A DNA stretch of 64,000 nucleotides, taken from positions 5,045,388-5,109,387 of the forward strand of contig NZ_CP010892.1 of assembly GCF_000931465.1 (NCBI RefSeq). Reading direction: 5' to 3'. The position numbers were made by a program, and so were the translations under genes. The notes beneath the pieces are model-generated. The model made no database searches. It was not told the origin of the DNA and saw nothing but the letters and a program-made list of their open reading frames with translations. The stretch comes from Pseudomonas sp. MRSN 12121. Its GTDB lineage: Bacteria > Pseudomonadota > Gammaproteobacteria > Pseudomonadales > Pseudomonadaceae. This document shows, in pieces, positions 1 through 8,497 of this stretch. Numbering within the stretch: the stretch's first letter is position 1; each line of letters opens with the position of its first letter.

Positions 1-1258
1 CGTCGATCTTCGCCAGCAGCAGCCCCTGGCCGCCCCGGGCGACCTTTTGCATGAAGCCGGCACCGTTGCGGATCGGCGCACTGGTGTCGTGGGCGTACTC
101 CACCAGCGCCCAGGGCGCCAGGGAAAAGCCCACGGTATTGTCGAAATTGAGCACGTTGGTAAAACCGATGTTGCCGTCGCTGGCGGCGTACAGCTCACAC
201 ACGTGCTCGACGCCGAAACGCTGCTTGAACGGCCCCCAGACACCGGGGCGCAGGCCATTGCCGACCATCTTCAGCACGGGGTTGTGGCGATCGTTGTCGC
301 TGGCGGGCTGGTCGAGCAGGTAGCGGCACAGCTCGCCCACATAGCCGATGGTGGTCGCCTTGAACCGGCGGGCGTCGTCCCAGAAACGGCTGGCGCTGAA
401 CTTGCGGCGGATGGCGAAGCCCGACGCGCCGCTGATGGCCGAGCCCCAGCACACACACAGCCCGGTGGCGTGATACAGCGGCAAGGTGCAATACAGGATG
501 TCGGCCGGGCGCATGTCGAGGGCGATCATGCCGAAGCTGGCCGAGGTGCGCATCCAGCGGCCGTGCTTGAAGATGCCGGCCTTGGGCAGCCCGGTGGTGC
601 CCGAGGTGTAGATATAGAAGCAGGGGTCGTCGAGGTAGATCCGGGCGCTGCTCGCGGGGTTGCGCGCGTCGCTGTCGGCGCTCGCGGCCATAAGGTCGGT
701 GCATCCCGCAGGCGTCAGCATGGGCTCGGCGTCCGGGTCGGCGACGAACCAGGTGCGCACCTCGGCAATGGCGACCTGGTCGCGGATGGCCGAATAGGCT
801 GGGAGCAGTTCGCCGCCGAGGATGATCGCCAGCGGCTTCACCAGATTCACGCTATGCACCAGCACACTGCCGGTCTGCGCGGTGTTGAGCATGGCGCAGA
901 TGCCGCCGAGCTTGGCCACCGCCAGCACACTGACCAGCAGTTCGGGACGGTTCTCGACGAAGATCGCCACCACGTCGCCCTTGCCGATGCCCTGGCCCGC
1001 CAGGTAGTGGGCGATCCGGTTGGCCCACTGGTTGGCCTGTGCATAACTCAGCACGCGCTCGCCATACAGCAATGCCGGGCCGTCGGGATTGCGCTGCGCC
1101 GCCTGCTCGAAGGTCCAGCCGAGCCCGCAGGGCTGGTCGGCGCGCTTGACGTGGGCGACCCGCATGCCCCTGACCACCCGGGGCAACGCCCGGGCGATGG
1201 CGGGCAGCTTTCGCAGCATCATGCCCCAGGTGATCATGTCGGGCTCACGCGGGCTCAT
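1..1258 (-). CDS. Fatty acyl-CoA synthetase of the FATP-like AMP-binding family (3' end outside window)
   Basis: This is an adenylate-forming enzyme that should activate long or very long chain fatty acids to acyl-CoA through an acyl-AMP intermediate. The AMP-binding signature YTSGTTGLPK lies near residues 217-226. A later block, GELCRYLL…GNGLRPGVW…F…RFG…LYAASDGN, is the arrangement I know from FATP-type synthetases rather than classical FadD. Start: ATG at 1258 with AGGAG eight bases upstream (on the minus strand). About 419 codons are present and the reading frame runs off the left edge, so roughly the last third is missing. Family assignment is firm; chain-length preference is not readable. 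Confidence 0.88.
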   Translation of the reverse strand, partial: MSPREPDMITWGMMLRKLPAIARALPRVVRGMRVAHVKRADQPCGLGWTFEQAAQRNPDGPALLYGERVLSYAQANQWANRIAHYLAGQGIGKGDVVAIFVENRPELLVSVLAVAKLGGICAMLNTAQTGSVLVHSVNLVKPLAIILGGELLPAYSAIRDQVAIAEVRTWFVADPDAEPMLTPAGCTDLMAASADSDARNPASSARIYLDDPCFYIYTSGTTGLPKAGIFKHGRWMRTSASFGMIALDMRPADILYCTLPLYHATGLCVCWGSAISGASGFAIRRKFSASRFWDDARRFKATTIGYVGELCRYLLDQPASDNDRHNPVLKMVGNGLRPGVWGPFKQRFGVEHVCELYAASDGNIGFTNVLNFDNTVGFSLAPWALVEYAHDTSAPIRNGAGFMQKVARGGQGLLLAKID

Positions 1259-1815
1259 GGCGGCTCCTGTTCGACACACAAGCAGAAGCCTGCCGGCGAA
1301 GCGTCGGGGGGCGAGCGGCAGGAGAAACAGGCGGAGCGCCGGCGACAGGGGCGCAAAACATGGCGTTCATGGATGACGTCCTATTTTCTTATTATCAGGC
1401 GCTCATGACCCGCAGGATCACGACGCATGACTGTCCATGTCGATGAAGCCTCTGGTTGACCTGTACAGCCTGGAACATCAAAGGCGTGGGGCTGATCGAC
1501 AGCCCGGGCGATGCGCCCTGCGAAGCGTGCTGCTGGCCGAAAAATACGTCAGCGGTTCTCGGCCTGTACACGGAGTTTTTGCAAAGTTTTGTATCTCTCC
1601 CAGCCCCAGGATTCCCGGCAGCGGAACGACGCGGTGCGGCCCCGGGTTGGCCCTGCGCGCCGGCGGACGGACGCAACATTCCCCCGACCGGCGCCCCCTG
1701 GGCAATCTCGCAAAATGCAGGATGCACGATGGCCATTCATGCAAATTGCACGGAAGCGTAATCCGCAACAATTATTAACTTATTGATTTATATAGGTTTT
1801 TAAAAATTTAATTGC
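1259..1815. other. Intergenic gap without recognisable gene
   Basis: This stretch separates the acyl-CoA synthetase from the DUF3509-like gene. Short open frames on both strands lack a convincing ribosome site and recognisable motifs. The last 45 bases (about 1770-1815) are strongly A+T rich, unlike the rest of the window. They lie directly upstream of the sigma-54 promoter, where an IHF bend and an enhancer-binding activator would be expected. I see no perfect IHF or NtrC site. Confidence 0.5.
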
Positions 1816-1831
1816 TGGCACAGTCGCTGCA
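1816..1831 (+). promoter_or_regulatory. Sigma-54 (RpoN) promoter for the DUF3509-like gene
   Basis: TGGCACA-GTCG-CTGCA matches the -24/-12 consensus TGGCACR-N4-TTGCW at all but one position. The invariant GG (1817-1818) and GC (1829-1830) are exactly 10 bases apart. The predicted transcript would start near 1842, about 36 bases before the gene's start codon. The A+T-rich block just upstream fits an activator-dependent promoter. Confidence 0.75.
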
Positions 1832-1877
1832 ACTACCTCTTCAGGTTTGCCATTCAAGAACCATGGAGCTGATAGAC

Positions 1878-2156
1878 ATGAGCCTGATCCAAGAAAAATT
1901 CGCTTCCCTGTTCTCCGATTACCAAGTGACCACTCAGCCACGTCCCGACGGCGGCATCCTGCTGACGCTGCGCAACAGCGAGGGCAAACAGCTCAAGCGC
2001 TCGATTTCCTATGCGCAGTTGCATGCCGGCGACCAGTTGACGTGGGTGATCAGCGCACTGCGTCGTGACCTGGCGGAACAGGCCAGCGAGTTGCCACAGA
2101 TTTCGCTGCTGCAGAGCCAGAACCGCTTCGCCCTGCCGTCGTATCACTCGGTGTGA
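1878..2156 (+). CDS. Small DUF3509-like protein
   Basis: A 92-residue protein of unknown function, resembling the DUF3509 family that is common in Pseudomonas. It has no signal peptide or membrane segment. The middle shows alternating charged and hydrophobic residues (PRPDGGILLTLRN, then KQLKRSISYAQL), followed by a helix around ISALRRDLAEQA. I chose ATG 1878 because GGAG lies nine bases upstream; an in-frame ATG at 1863 would add five residues. It is a single-gene unit: a sigma-54 promoter precedes it and a long hairpin follows. Regulation by nitrogen, motility or another RpoN-dependent cue is inferred only from the promoter. Confidence 0.8.
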   Translation: MSLIQEKFASLFSDYQVTTQPRPDGGILLTLRNSEGKQLKRSISYAQLHAGDQLTWVISALRRDLAEQASELPQISLLQSQNRFALPSYHSV

Positions 2157-2220
2157 GTCCAGCGCGTCGTCTCTGAACCGCAGTCCCGGCGACGCCGCAG
2201 CACGCCACCATGGATCACCC

Positions 2221-2257
2221 TTCAGGCCATGTCAGCCTTGCGCTGACATGGCCTGAA
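2221..2257 (+). terminator. Perfect 15-bp hairpin after the DUF3509-like gene
   Basis: TTCAGGCCATGTCAG (2221-2235) pairs perfectly with 2243-2257 around a 7-base loop. Only four T residues follow, interrupted. It lies between convergent genes and could stop transcription from both sides. Confidence 0.6.
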
Positions 2258-2273
2258 TGCTTTTGGACGAGCC

Positions 2274-2819
2274 TCAGTCGTCCAGGCCGGGGAACTGGCG
2301 GGCGAGCTCGGAACCCGTGAGCCGAGGGGCCGAACCCGCGGCATTGGCGAACAGGCGGATCGCCACCAGGTATGGGTTCTCGCCCATGTCGAACCAATGC
2401 GCGGTCCCGGCCGGCAGCGAAATCAGATCGTGTTTCTCGCAGAACACGGCATACACGTAGTCGTCGATATGCAGGTTAAGCAAGCCTCGACCGGCGACGA
2501 ACAGCCACTCCGCGGCCTGCGCCTGCTGCTGTTCGTCGAGCAGGCCGGCCCGCAGCTCGGCCTTGTGCGGATGATGCTCGGCAACGCTGAGCACCTCCAC
2601 GGCACGGTAGCCGCGCTCGGTCATCAGCCGATCGAGCGGTTCCTGGCAGGCAGCGATGACCTCCTCCTGGCTCGCGCCCGGAACGATCCGCGGCGCGAGC
2701 TGCCAGCGGTCGAAACGCACGCCCTGCTCAGCCAGGGTCGCGACGATATCGTCGAAATGGGTCAGCACCTTGTTCGGCAGGTCCGGGCTGGATACGTGGT
2801 AAACGGACAAGCTGCTCAT
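2274..2819 (-). CDS. Acireductone dioxygenase (MtnD)-like cupin lacking most metal ligands
   Basis: At 181 residues it has the length of MtnD (ARD), the methionine-salvage cupin that oxidises acireductone. Its N-terminus (MSSLSVYHVSSP) and the tail of the cupin (LHIDDYVYAVFCEKHDLIS, HWFDMGENP) are clearly ARD. The metal-binding stretch, which in ARD reads EHxHGEDEVRFFV, is here E96-QQQAQAAEWLFV. Two ligand histidines are Gln97 and Gln99 and the ligand glutamate is Ala103; only His141 of the four is kept. An unusual HHPH lies at residues 82-85. Start ATG 2819 has AGAGGAA upstream. The neighbouring MFS and aroC order suggests it sits at, or derives from, the ancestral mtn locus. It is unlikely to act as a normal ARD. 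Confidence 0.85.
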   Translation of the reverse strand: MSSLSVYHVSSPDLPNKVLTHFDDIVATLAEQGVRFDRWQLAPRIVPGASQEEVIAACQEPLDRLMTERGYRAVEVLSVAEHHPHKAELRAGLLDEQQQAQAAEWLFVAGRGLLNLHIDDYVYAVFCEKHDLISLPAGTAHWFDMGENPYLVAIRLFANAAGSAPRLTGSELARQFPGLDD

Positions 2820-2981
2820 CGTGGCAATTCCTCTATAAACGGCAGTGCCCTGCGGCGTGTTCGACGCCGGCGGGGCTGGAGCATCATCAGGCGGTGGCTG
2901 CCTCGGTCGAAGCAAGCCTCGAGGGTTCAATGCAGTGCAAGCCTTCGCCGCGCACTCGGACAGGCACGCTGAAGAGGCGAC

Positions 2982-4130
2982 TCATGGCCTGTCCTCTTGC
3001 ATGCGCGTGGCAATGATAACGGCTGCCGCCAACGCCGCGAGGCTTGCAATACTAAAGGTCAATGTCGCGCCCAGGGCGTTCCAGCTGTAGCCGGCATACA
3101 ACGCACCCAGGGCCCCGCCGGTGCCGGCCAGGGCGGCATACAGGGCCTGGCCCTGCCCCTGCTGGCGCGCGCCGAAACTGCGCTGCACGAAATGAATCGC
3201 CGCGGCATGAAAGCTGCCGAAGGTCGCCGCATGCAGCACCTGGGCGAACAGCAGCACCCACAGGTATTCGGCGAAGGCGCCCAGCAGCAGCCAGCGCAGG
3301 GCCGCCAGCAGGAAACTCGCCAGCAATACCCGGCGCACCGAAAAACGCGACAGGATCCAGCTCATCGCCAGGAATATCAGCACTTCGGCGACCACCCCCA
3401 GCGCCCACAGCAGGCCGATCAAGCCGCGGCTGTAGCCCAGGTGTTCCAGGTGCAGGGTCAGGAAGGTGTAGTAAGGGCCGTGGCTCATCTGCATCAGCGC
3501 CACACAGGCGTAAAAGGCCAGCACGCCGGGGCTGCGCAGCTGGTCGAGAAAGCCGCCGGCGGCCGCACGGCTGCCCGGATTGGCGGGCTGGGCGTTGGGC
3601 ACCCAGGCACTGCTGAGGACAATCCCGGCCATGATCAGCACCAGCGCCGCCGGGTAGATGTCCAGGCTCAGCCACTCGAACAGGCGCCCCAGGGCGACCA
3701 CGGTGAGAATGAAACCGACCGATCCCCACAGGCGAATCTGGCTGTAGCGGGCAGTCTGGCCTTGCAGGTGCGCCAGGGTAATGACCTCGAACTGCGGCAG
3801 CACCGCATGCCAGAAGAACGCGTGCAAAGCCATGACCAGCGCCAGCCAGACGTAGCTCTTGTCGAGAAAAATCAGCGAAAAGCTCAGCAGCGTGCACACC
3901 GCGCCAAAACGCACGATGGCCAGGCGCCGGCCGGTGTAGTCGCCGAGCCAGCCCCAGAGGTTCGGCGCCACGCAGCGCATGAGCATGGGAATCGCCACCA
4001 GCTCGCCGATGCGCGCACTGGAAAACCCCAGGTGATCGAAATACAACGCCAGGAACGGCGCAGTCGACCCCAGCAGGGCGAAATAGAACAGATAGAAACT
4101 GGAAAGCCGCCAGTACGGCAGCGCCGCCAC
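2982..4130 (-). CDS. MFS transporter, HcaT/phenylpropionate-permease-like
   Basis: Inner-membrane protein of about 382 residues with roughly 12 hydrophobic segments. It starts YWRLSSFYLFYFALLGS and has the MFS loop GWLGDYTGRRLAIVRFG near residue 70. Overall it resembles the HcaT-type subfamily. Substrate is unknown. The frame stays open well upstream through the end of aroC. I chose GTG 4130, the first plausible start after the aroC stop, giving MAALPYW; a weak AAGG lies close upstream. It is 34 bases downstream of aroC in the same direction, so probably co-transcribed. Confidence 0.8.
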   Translation of the reverse strand: MAALPYWRLSSFYLFYFALLGSTAPFLALYFDHLGFSSARIGELVAIPMLMRCVAPNLWGWLGDYTGRRLAIVRFGAVCTLLSFSLIFLDKSYVWLALVMALHAFFWHAVLPQFEVITLAHLQGQTARYSQIRLWGSVGFILTVVALGRLFEWLSLDIYPAALVLIMAGIVLSSAWVPNAQPANPGSRAAAGGFLDQLRSPGVLAFYACVALMQMSHGPYYTFLTLHLEHLGYSRGLIGLLWALGVVAEVLIFLAMSWILSRFSVRRVLLASFLLAALRWLLLGAFAEYLWVLLFAQVLHAATFGSFHAAAIHFVQRSFGARQQGQGQALYAALAGTGGALGALYAGYSWNALGATLTFSIASLAALAAAVIIATRMQEDRP

Positions 4131-4164
4131 GGCCTTCAGACCGTGGCGACCGGCAGGGATGCCA

Positions 4165-5256
4165 TTACCGCTGGCCCAGCACCGGCGTGCCGACGCGCAC
4201 GTCGGCGTTCTGCCCACGATGACGCAGCAGATGATCCATCAGCACGATGGCCATCATGGCTTCGGCGATCGGCGTGGCGCGGATACCGACGCACGGGTCA
4301 TGACGGCCCTTGGTGATGACGTCCACCGGGTTGCCGTCGATATCGATCGAACGGCCCGGGGTGGTGATGCTCGAGGTCGGCTTGAGCGCCAGGTGCGCGA
4401 CGATCGGCTGCCCCGAGGAAATCCCGCCGAGGATGCCGCCGGCGTTGTTGCTGAGGAAACCTTCGGGGGTCAGTTCGTCGCGGTGCTCGGTGCCACGCTG
4501 GGCGACGCTGGCGAAACCGGCGCCGATCTCCACGCCCTTGACCGCGTTGATGCTCATCAGCGCGTGGGCCAGCTCGGCGTCCAGGCGGTCGAAGATCGGC
4601 TCGCCCAGGCCCGGCATCACGCCTTCGGCGACCACGGTGATCTTCGCGCCCACCGAGTCCTGGTCGCGGCGCAACTGGTCCATGTAGGCCTCCAGCTCCG
4701 GGACCTTGTCCGGGTCGGGGCTGAAGAACGCGTTGTCCTCCACCGAATCCCAGGTCTTGAACGGGATTTCGATCGGGCCCAACTGGCTCATGTAGCCGCG
4801 CACCACGATGCCCTGGCTGACCAGGTACTTCTTGGCGATGGCGCCGGCCGCCACGCGCATGGCGGTTTCCCGCGCCGAGCTGCGGCCGCCGCCGCGGTAG
4901 TCGCGGATGCCGTACTTGTGGTGGTAGGTGTAGTCGGCATGGGCCGGGCGGAACAGATCCTTGATCGCCGAGTAGTCCTTGGACTTCTGGTCGGTATTGC
5001 GGATCAGCAGGCCGATGGAACAGCCGGTGGTCTTGCCCTCGAAAACGCCGGAGAGGATTTCGACTTCATCGGCTTCCTGGCGCTGGGTGGTATGGCGGCT
5101 GGTGCCGGGCTTGCGCCGGTCCAGGTCGCGCTGCAGATCGTCCAGCGACAGCTCGAGCCCCGGCGGGCAGCCGTCGACAATGGCGACCAACGCCGGGCCA
5201 TGGCTTTCGCCCGCGGTGGTGACAGTGAACAGCTTGCCGTAGGTATTGCCGGACAT
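4165..5256 (-). CDS. aroC: Chorismate synthase
   Basis: Last enzyme of the shikimate pathway, converting 5-enolpyruvylshikimate-3-phosphate to chorismate with reduced FMN, in the cytoplasm. The 363-residue protein opens with the hallmark SGNTYGKLF…TTAGESHGPAL and carries RPAHADYTY, the glycine/arginine-rich GGGRSSARETA, and GGISSGQPI. Start ATG 5256 has GGAG nine bases upstream. It precedes the MFS gene and lies near prmB and an smrB-like gene, a neighbourhood also seen in enterobacteria. Confidence 0.98.
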   Translation of the reverse strand: MSGNTYGKLFTVTTAGESHGPALVAIVDGCPPGLELSLDDLQRDLDRRKPGTSRHTTQRQEADEVEILSGVFEGKTTGCSIGLLIRNTDQKSKDYSAIKDLFRPAHADYTYHHKYGIRDYRGGGRSSARETAMRVAAGAIAKKYLVSQGIVVRGYMSQLGPIEIPFKTWDSVEDNAFFSPDPDKVPELEAYMDQLRRDQDSVGAKITVVAEGVMPGLGEPIFDRLDAELAHALMSINAVKGVEIGAGFASVAQRGTEHRDELTPEGFLSNNAGGILGGISSGQPIVAHLALKPTSSITTPGRSIDIDGNPVDVITKGRHDPCVGIRATPIAEAMMAIVLMDHLLRHRGQNADVRVGTPVLGQR

Positions 5257-5398
5257 GCAGGGTGCTCCGTGAAATCAGCCGAAATAACTCAGTTGTGATT
5301 GCTGAGCGCGCCAGTATACGCAGGCTACCCAACTAGTTCATCCTCGAACCTTATCCGTGCCTGGAAGTCCAACCGGCACCCTTTTCAATGATGGCGTG

Positions 5399-6352
5399 AT
5401 GATGCTGCGAGTTCTCCTCTTGAGCCTTACCCTGTTCACCGGCCTGGTCCAGGCGGCCGTGCTGCAACGGCCCATCAGCCTCGACACCGGCCACGGCGAG
5501 TTGTACGGCTCGCTGCTCTTGCCCAAGTCCGATGCCCCGGTGCCGGTGGTGCTGATCGTCTCCGGCTCCGGCCCCACCGACCGCGATGGCAACAACCCCG
5601 ACGGCGGGCGCAACGACAGCCTCAAGCGCCTGGCCTGGGTGCTGGCCAAGCACAACATCGCCAGCGTGCGCTACGACAAGCGCGGGGTGGCCGCCAGCCT
5701 CGCCGCCACCCCGGACGAACGCAACCTGACCCTCGATGCCTATGTCGCCGACGCCGTGGCCTGGGGCAAGCAACTCAAGACCGACCCGCGCCTGGGGCCG
5801 CTGATCCTGCTCGGCCACAGCGAAGGCGCGTTGATCGCGACCCTGGCCGCTCCCCAGGTCGATGCCGCGGCGCTGATTTCCATCTCCGGCACGGCACGCC
5901 CGGTGGACCAGGTGCTGCGCCAGCAACTGAGCTACCGCCTGCCGGCGCCGCTGATGCTGCGCAGCAACGAACTGCTCGACAGCCTCAAGGCCGGCCGCGT
6001 CGACACCGACGTACCGCCGCAGCTGGAAGTGATTTTCCGCCCCAGCGTGCAGCCGTACCTGATCACCCTGTTCAAGGAAGACCCGGCCGCCGCCTTCGCC
6101 CGTTTGAAAATGCCGGCGCTGATCGTCCAGGGCAGCAGCGATATCCAGGTCAGCGTCGACGATGCGCGGATGCTCAAGGCCGCCAAGCCGGATGCCCAGC
6201 TGGCGCTGATCGAGGGCATGAACCACGTGTTGCGCATCGTGCCCAAGGACGTCAAGCGGCAACTGGCCTCCTACAGGGATCCACAACTGCCCCTGGCCTC
6301 GGAACTGGGGAGCCGCATCATCGGTTTTATTGACGGACTTCGCGCCGGTTGA
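5399..6352 (+). CDS. Exported alpha/beta hydrolase
   Basis: A 317-residue serine hydrolase. The N-terminus MMLRVLLLSLTLFTGLVQA is a signal peptide, so the enzyme is periplasmic or secreted. The nucleophile elbow is GHSEG (Ser141); the likely acid is Asp248 (GSSDIQV) and the catalytic His276 lies in GMNHVL. The oxyanion region VSGSGPTDRDGNN is typical of a family of small-ester hydrolases. Two consecutive ATG codons begin at 5399; no strong ribosome site is visible. It diverges from aroC with about 140 bases between. Physiological substrate is unknown. Confidence 0.85.
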   Translation: MMLRVLLLSLTLFTGLVQAAVLQRPISLDTGHGELYGSLLLPKSDAPVPVVLIVSGSGPTDRDGNNPDGGRNDSLKRLAWVLAKHNIASVRYDKRGVAASLAATPDERNLTLDAYVADAVAWGKQLKTDPRLGPLILLGHSEGALIATLAAPQVDAAALISISGTARPVDQVLRQQLSYRLPAPLMLRSNELLDSLKAGRVDTDVPPQLEVIFRPSVQPYLITLFKEDPAAAFARLKMPALIVQGSSDIQVSVDDARMLKAAKPDAQLALIEGMNHVLRIVPKDVKRQLASYRDPQLPLASELGSRIIGFIDGLRAG

Positions 6353-6377
6353 CGCGTTTTCCCCTCCAGTCCTGAAA

Positions 6378-6408
6378 AAAACGGCCGATAAGCCTTTGCC
6401 GGCCGTTT
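6378..6408 (-). terminator. Rho-independent-type hairpin
   Basis: AAACGGCCG (6379-6387) pairs with CGGCCGTTT (6400-6408). The T-run is best on the minus strand (seven T), but the hairpin also follows the hydrolase gene on the plus strand and may work in both directions. Confidence 0.6.
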
Positions 6409-6450
6409 CCTTGCCGTCGGCATGCAGCGCTTGGACAGGATCTCGCCGTT

Positions 6451-7239
6451 ATGACCGATACCCAGAACCCTCCCGAAACCGAGGTTGAAACCCCCGCTCC
6501 CGAAGCCGTGGCCTTGCCCTGGGCGGACGTCCACGCCGAGCATCATCGGATGCTTCGCCTGGCTCCGCTGCAGACCGATCGCGCCACCGGCGGGCGGCCC
6601 CTGCGCTTTATCGAGTTCGGTTACGCCGAGCGCAGCAACAAGGAACGCAGCCTGCTGCGCATGACCCTCCAGTTGCCGGGCCAGCGGGTGCGCAAGGAAC
6701 AGAACCACCTGGATGTCTGGGTCGACCACACCACCCGCCGCGTGCGCTTCGAGCCGGAAAACCTGCAGATCGAGCCGGCGAACCGCGGTATCGGGCGTTT
6801 CCTGCTGGCCCAGGGGGCAAGCTGGGCCCAGAAGAAATGGCCGCACTACCGCGTGGACGGTTTCGAACTGGCGAACAAGGACGCGCTGAACGAGGCCACG
6901 CGCCTGCGTCGCGATCATTTCCTGCGGGTCCAGGGCTTCGATGTGGTGTACGCCGACGCCCAGCACCTCAAGGGCAGCGTCAAGGACGTGCAGGTCGGCG
7001 AGCTGCTGCCCACCTGGAACAGCGAAAAGCTGCAATTCGTCGAGATCCTCGAAGCCGCGCAGATGCTGCAACAGGCCGAGCAGAACCTCGAGGAGCAGGA
7101 AGTCAAACTGCGCAAGCACGAAGAAAAGGTCGCCAAGTACAAGCGCGAAGACACCGGACTGCGCTTTACCATCACCTGCCTGGTGGCCTTCGCGGTGTTC
7201 CAGGCCGGGTTGCTGATCTGGATCGCCACCCACCGCTGA
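6451..7239 (+). CDS. Uncharacterised protein with C-terminal coiled coil and membrane anchor
   Basis: A 262-residue protein of unknown function. It has an acidic, proline-rich N-terminus (PPETEVETPAPEA) and a soluble central region rich in Arg/Trp. A predicted coiled coil follows at about residues 198-236 (AEQNLEEQEVKLRKHEEKVAKYK). A single C-terminal transmembrane segment (ITCLVAFAVFQAGLLIWIA) ends the protein, so it is probably tail-anchored in the inner membrane. Start ATG 6451 has AGGA upstream. Its place between the aroC and prmB groups seems conserved in pseudomonads (from memory). Confidence 0.8.
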   Translation: MTDTQNPPETEVETPAPEAVALPWADVHAEHHRMLRLAPLQTDRATGGRPLRFIEFGYAERSNKERSLLRMTLQLPGQRVRKEQNHLDVWVDHTTRRVRFEPENLQIEPANRGIGRFLLAQGASWAQKKWPHYRVDGFELANKDALNEATRLRRDHFLRVQGFDVVYADAQHLKGSVKDVQVGELLPTWNSEKLQFVEILEAAQMLQQAEQNLEEQEVKLRKHEEKVAKYKREDTGLRFTITCLVAFAVFQAGLLIWIATHR

Positions 7240-7260
7240 CTCCAGACCTGCGGGGATACC

Positions 7261-7342
7261 TGTAGGAGCGAGGCTTGCCCGCGATCCAGGCACCGGGGTG
7301 TGTCTGGATGGACGCCATCGCGAGCAAGCTTCGCTCCTACAG
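7261..7342. repeat. REPIN (inverted REP pair)
   Basis: TGTAGGAGCGAGGCTTGCCC…GCGAT on the left and its inverted partner ATCGCGAGCAAGCTTCGCTCCTAC on the right flank about 30 bases of spacer. It lies between the coiled-coil protein gene and the end of prmB (convergent genes). Confidence 0.85.
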
Positions 7343-7351
7343 AAACGCCGA

Positions 7352-8260
7352 TCAGACCCGGGCGGCGAACAACGCCTGGTGTTGCCGGCACTGCTCGGCG
7401 GTGAGCATGAACACGCCATGGCCGCCGCGCTCGAAGTCCAGCCAGGCGAAGTCGACCTCCGGGTACAGCGCCTCGACATGCACCTGGCTGTTGCCGACCT
7501 CGACGATCAGCAAGCCCTTCTCGGTCAGATGATCGGCCGCTTCGGCCAGCATCCGCCGCACCAGGTTCAGGCCGTCGTCGCCGCATGCCAGGCCCAGCTC
7601 CGGTTCGTGCTGGTATTCCTCGGGCATGTCGGCGAAATCCTCGGCATCGACATACGGCGGGTTCGACACGATCAGGTCGAAGCGCTGGCCCGGCAGGCCC
7701 TCGAAACCGTCACCCTGTACGGTGAACACCCGCTCGTCGACACCATGGCGCTCGATGTTCTGGTTCGCCACTTCGAGGGCTTCGAACGACAGGTCGGCCA
7801 GCACCACTTCGGCGTTCTGGAACTCGTAGGCGCAAGCGATACCGATGCAGCCGGAACCGGTGCACAGGTCGAGAATCCGCGCAGGCTCGGCGCCCAGCCA
7901 GGGTTCGAAACGCTTTTCGATCAGCTCGCCGATCGGCGAACGCGGGATCAGCACACGCTCATCGACGATGAACGACAGGCCGCAGAACCAGGCTTCGCCC
8001 AGCAGGTAGGCGGCGGGTACGCGCTCTTCGATGCGGCGCTTGAGCAGGCGCTGCAGGTTGACCAGTTCGTCGTCCTCCAGCGCGCAATCCAGATAGCTGT
8101 CGGCAATTTCCCAGGGCAAGTGCAAGGCGCCCAGCACCAGCTGACGAGCTTCGTCCCAGGCGTTGTCGGTCCCATGGCCGAAAAACAGATCCTCCCCATG
8201 AAAGCGGCTGACAGCCCAACGGATGTGGTCGCGCAGAGTGCGCAGGCGGGAAGTGATCAC
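7352..8260 (-). CDS. prmB: Ribosomal protein uL3 (L3) glutamine methyltransferase
   Basis: SAM-dependent methyltransferase that modifies a glutamine of 50S protein L3. The 302-residue length matches PrmB. SAM-binding motif DLCTGSGCIG lies at residues 131-140 and the glutamine-methyltransferase signature NPPY at 200-203. GTG 8260 is the start: AGGAGT lies eight bases upstream, while the frame remains open further upstream without a ribosome site. It is adjacent to an smrB-like gene and aroC, as in E. coli. Confidence 0.95.
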   Translation of the reverse strand: MITSRLRTLRDHIRWAVSRFHGEDLFFGHGTDNAWDEARQLVLGALHLPWEIADSYLDCALEDDELVNLQRLLKRRIEERVPAAYLLGEAWFCGLSFIVDERVLIPRSPIGELIEKRFEPWLGAEPARILDLCTGSGCIGIACAYEFQNAEVVLADLSFEALEVANQNIERHGVDERVFTVQGDGFEGLPGQRFDLIVSNPPYVDAEDFADMPEEYQHEPELGLACGDDGLNLVRRMLAEAADHLTEKGLLIVEVGNSQVHVEALYPEVDFAWLDFERGGHGVFMLTAEQCRQHQALFAARV

Positions 8261-8497
8261 GGGACAGACTCCTGAAAAAACGACTGGCGATTCTAACAGC
8301 CAAAACGTCTTAGGACGACGCATGAAAAATCTGAGTCTGCGCGGCATCCAGGCCGTTTTCCCCCGGTTCGGCTCGTGTGCGCATAGCCCTTGACACGGCT
8401 GTAGGCCAGCAACCACGCACCTTACGTTAGTAGCGATTCACAGAAGGGCTCCGCCAGAGGACAATGTCGCAAAAGCCCCACCCACAGGAGCCCCAGA

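Noticed and set aside
47..1408. Long plus-strand open frame opposite the acyl-CoA synthetase
   Set aside because: It is the antisense shadow of a gene with clear AMP-binding motifs; its translation is low-complexity His/Gly/Ala/Arg-rich with no family motif.
8390..8430. TTGACA box as promoter of the isochorismatase-fold gene
   Set aside because: A perfect -35 hexamer exists at 8390-8395, but no -10-like sequence lies 16-18 bases downstream.
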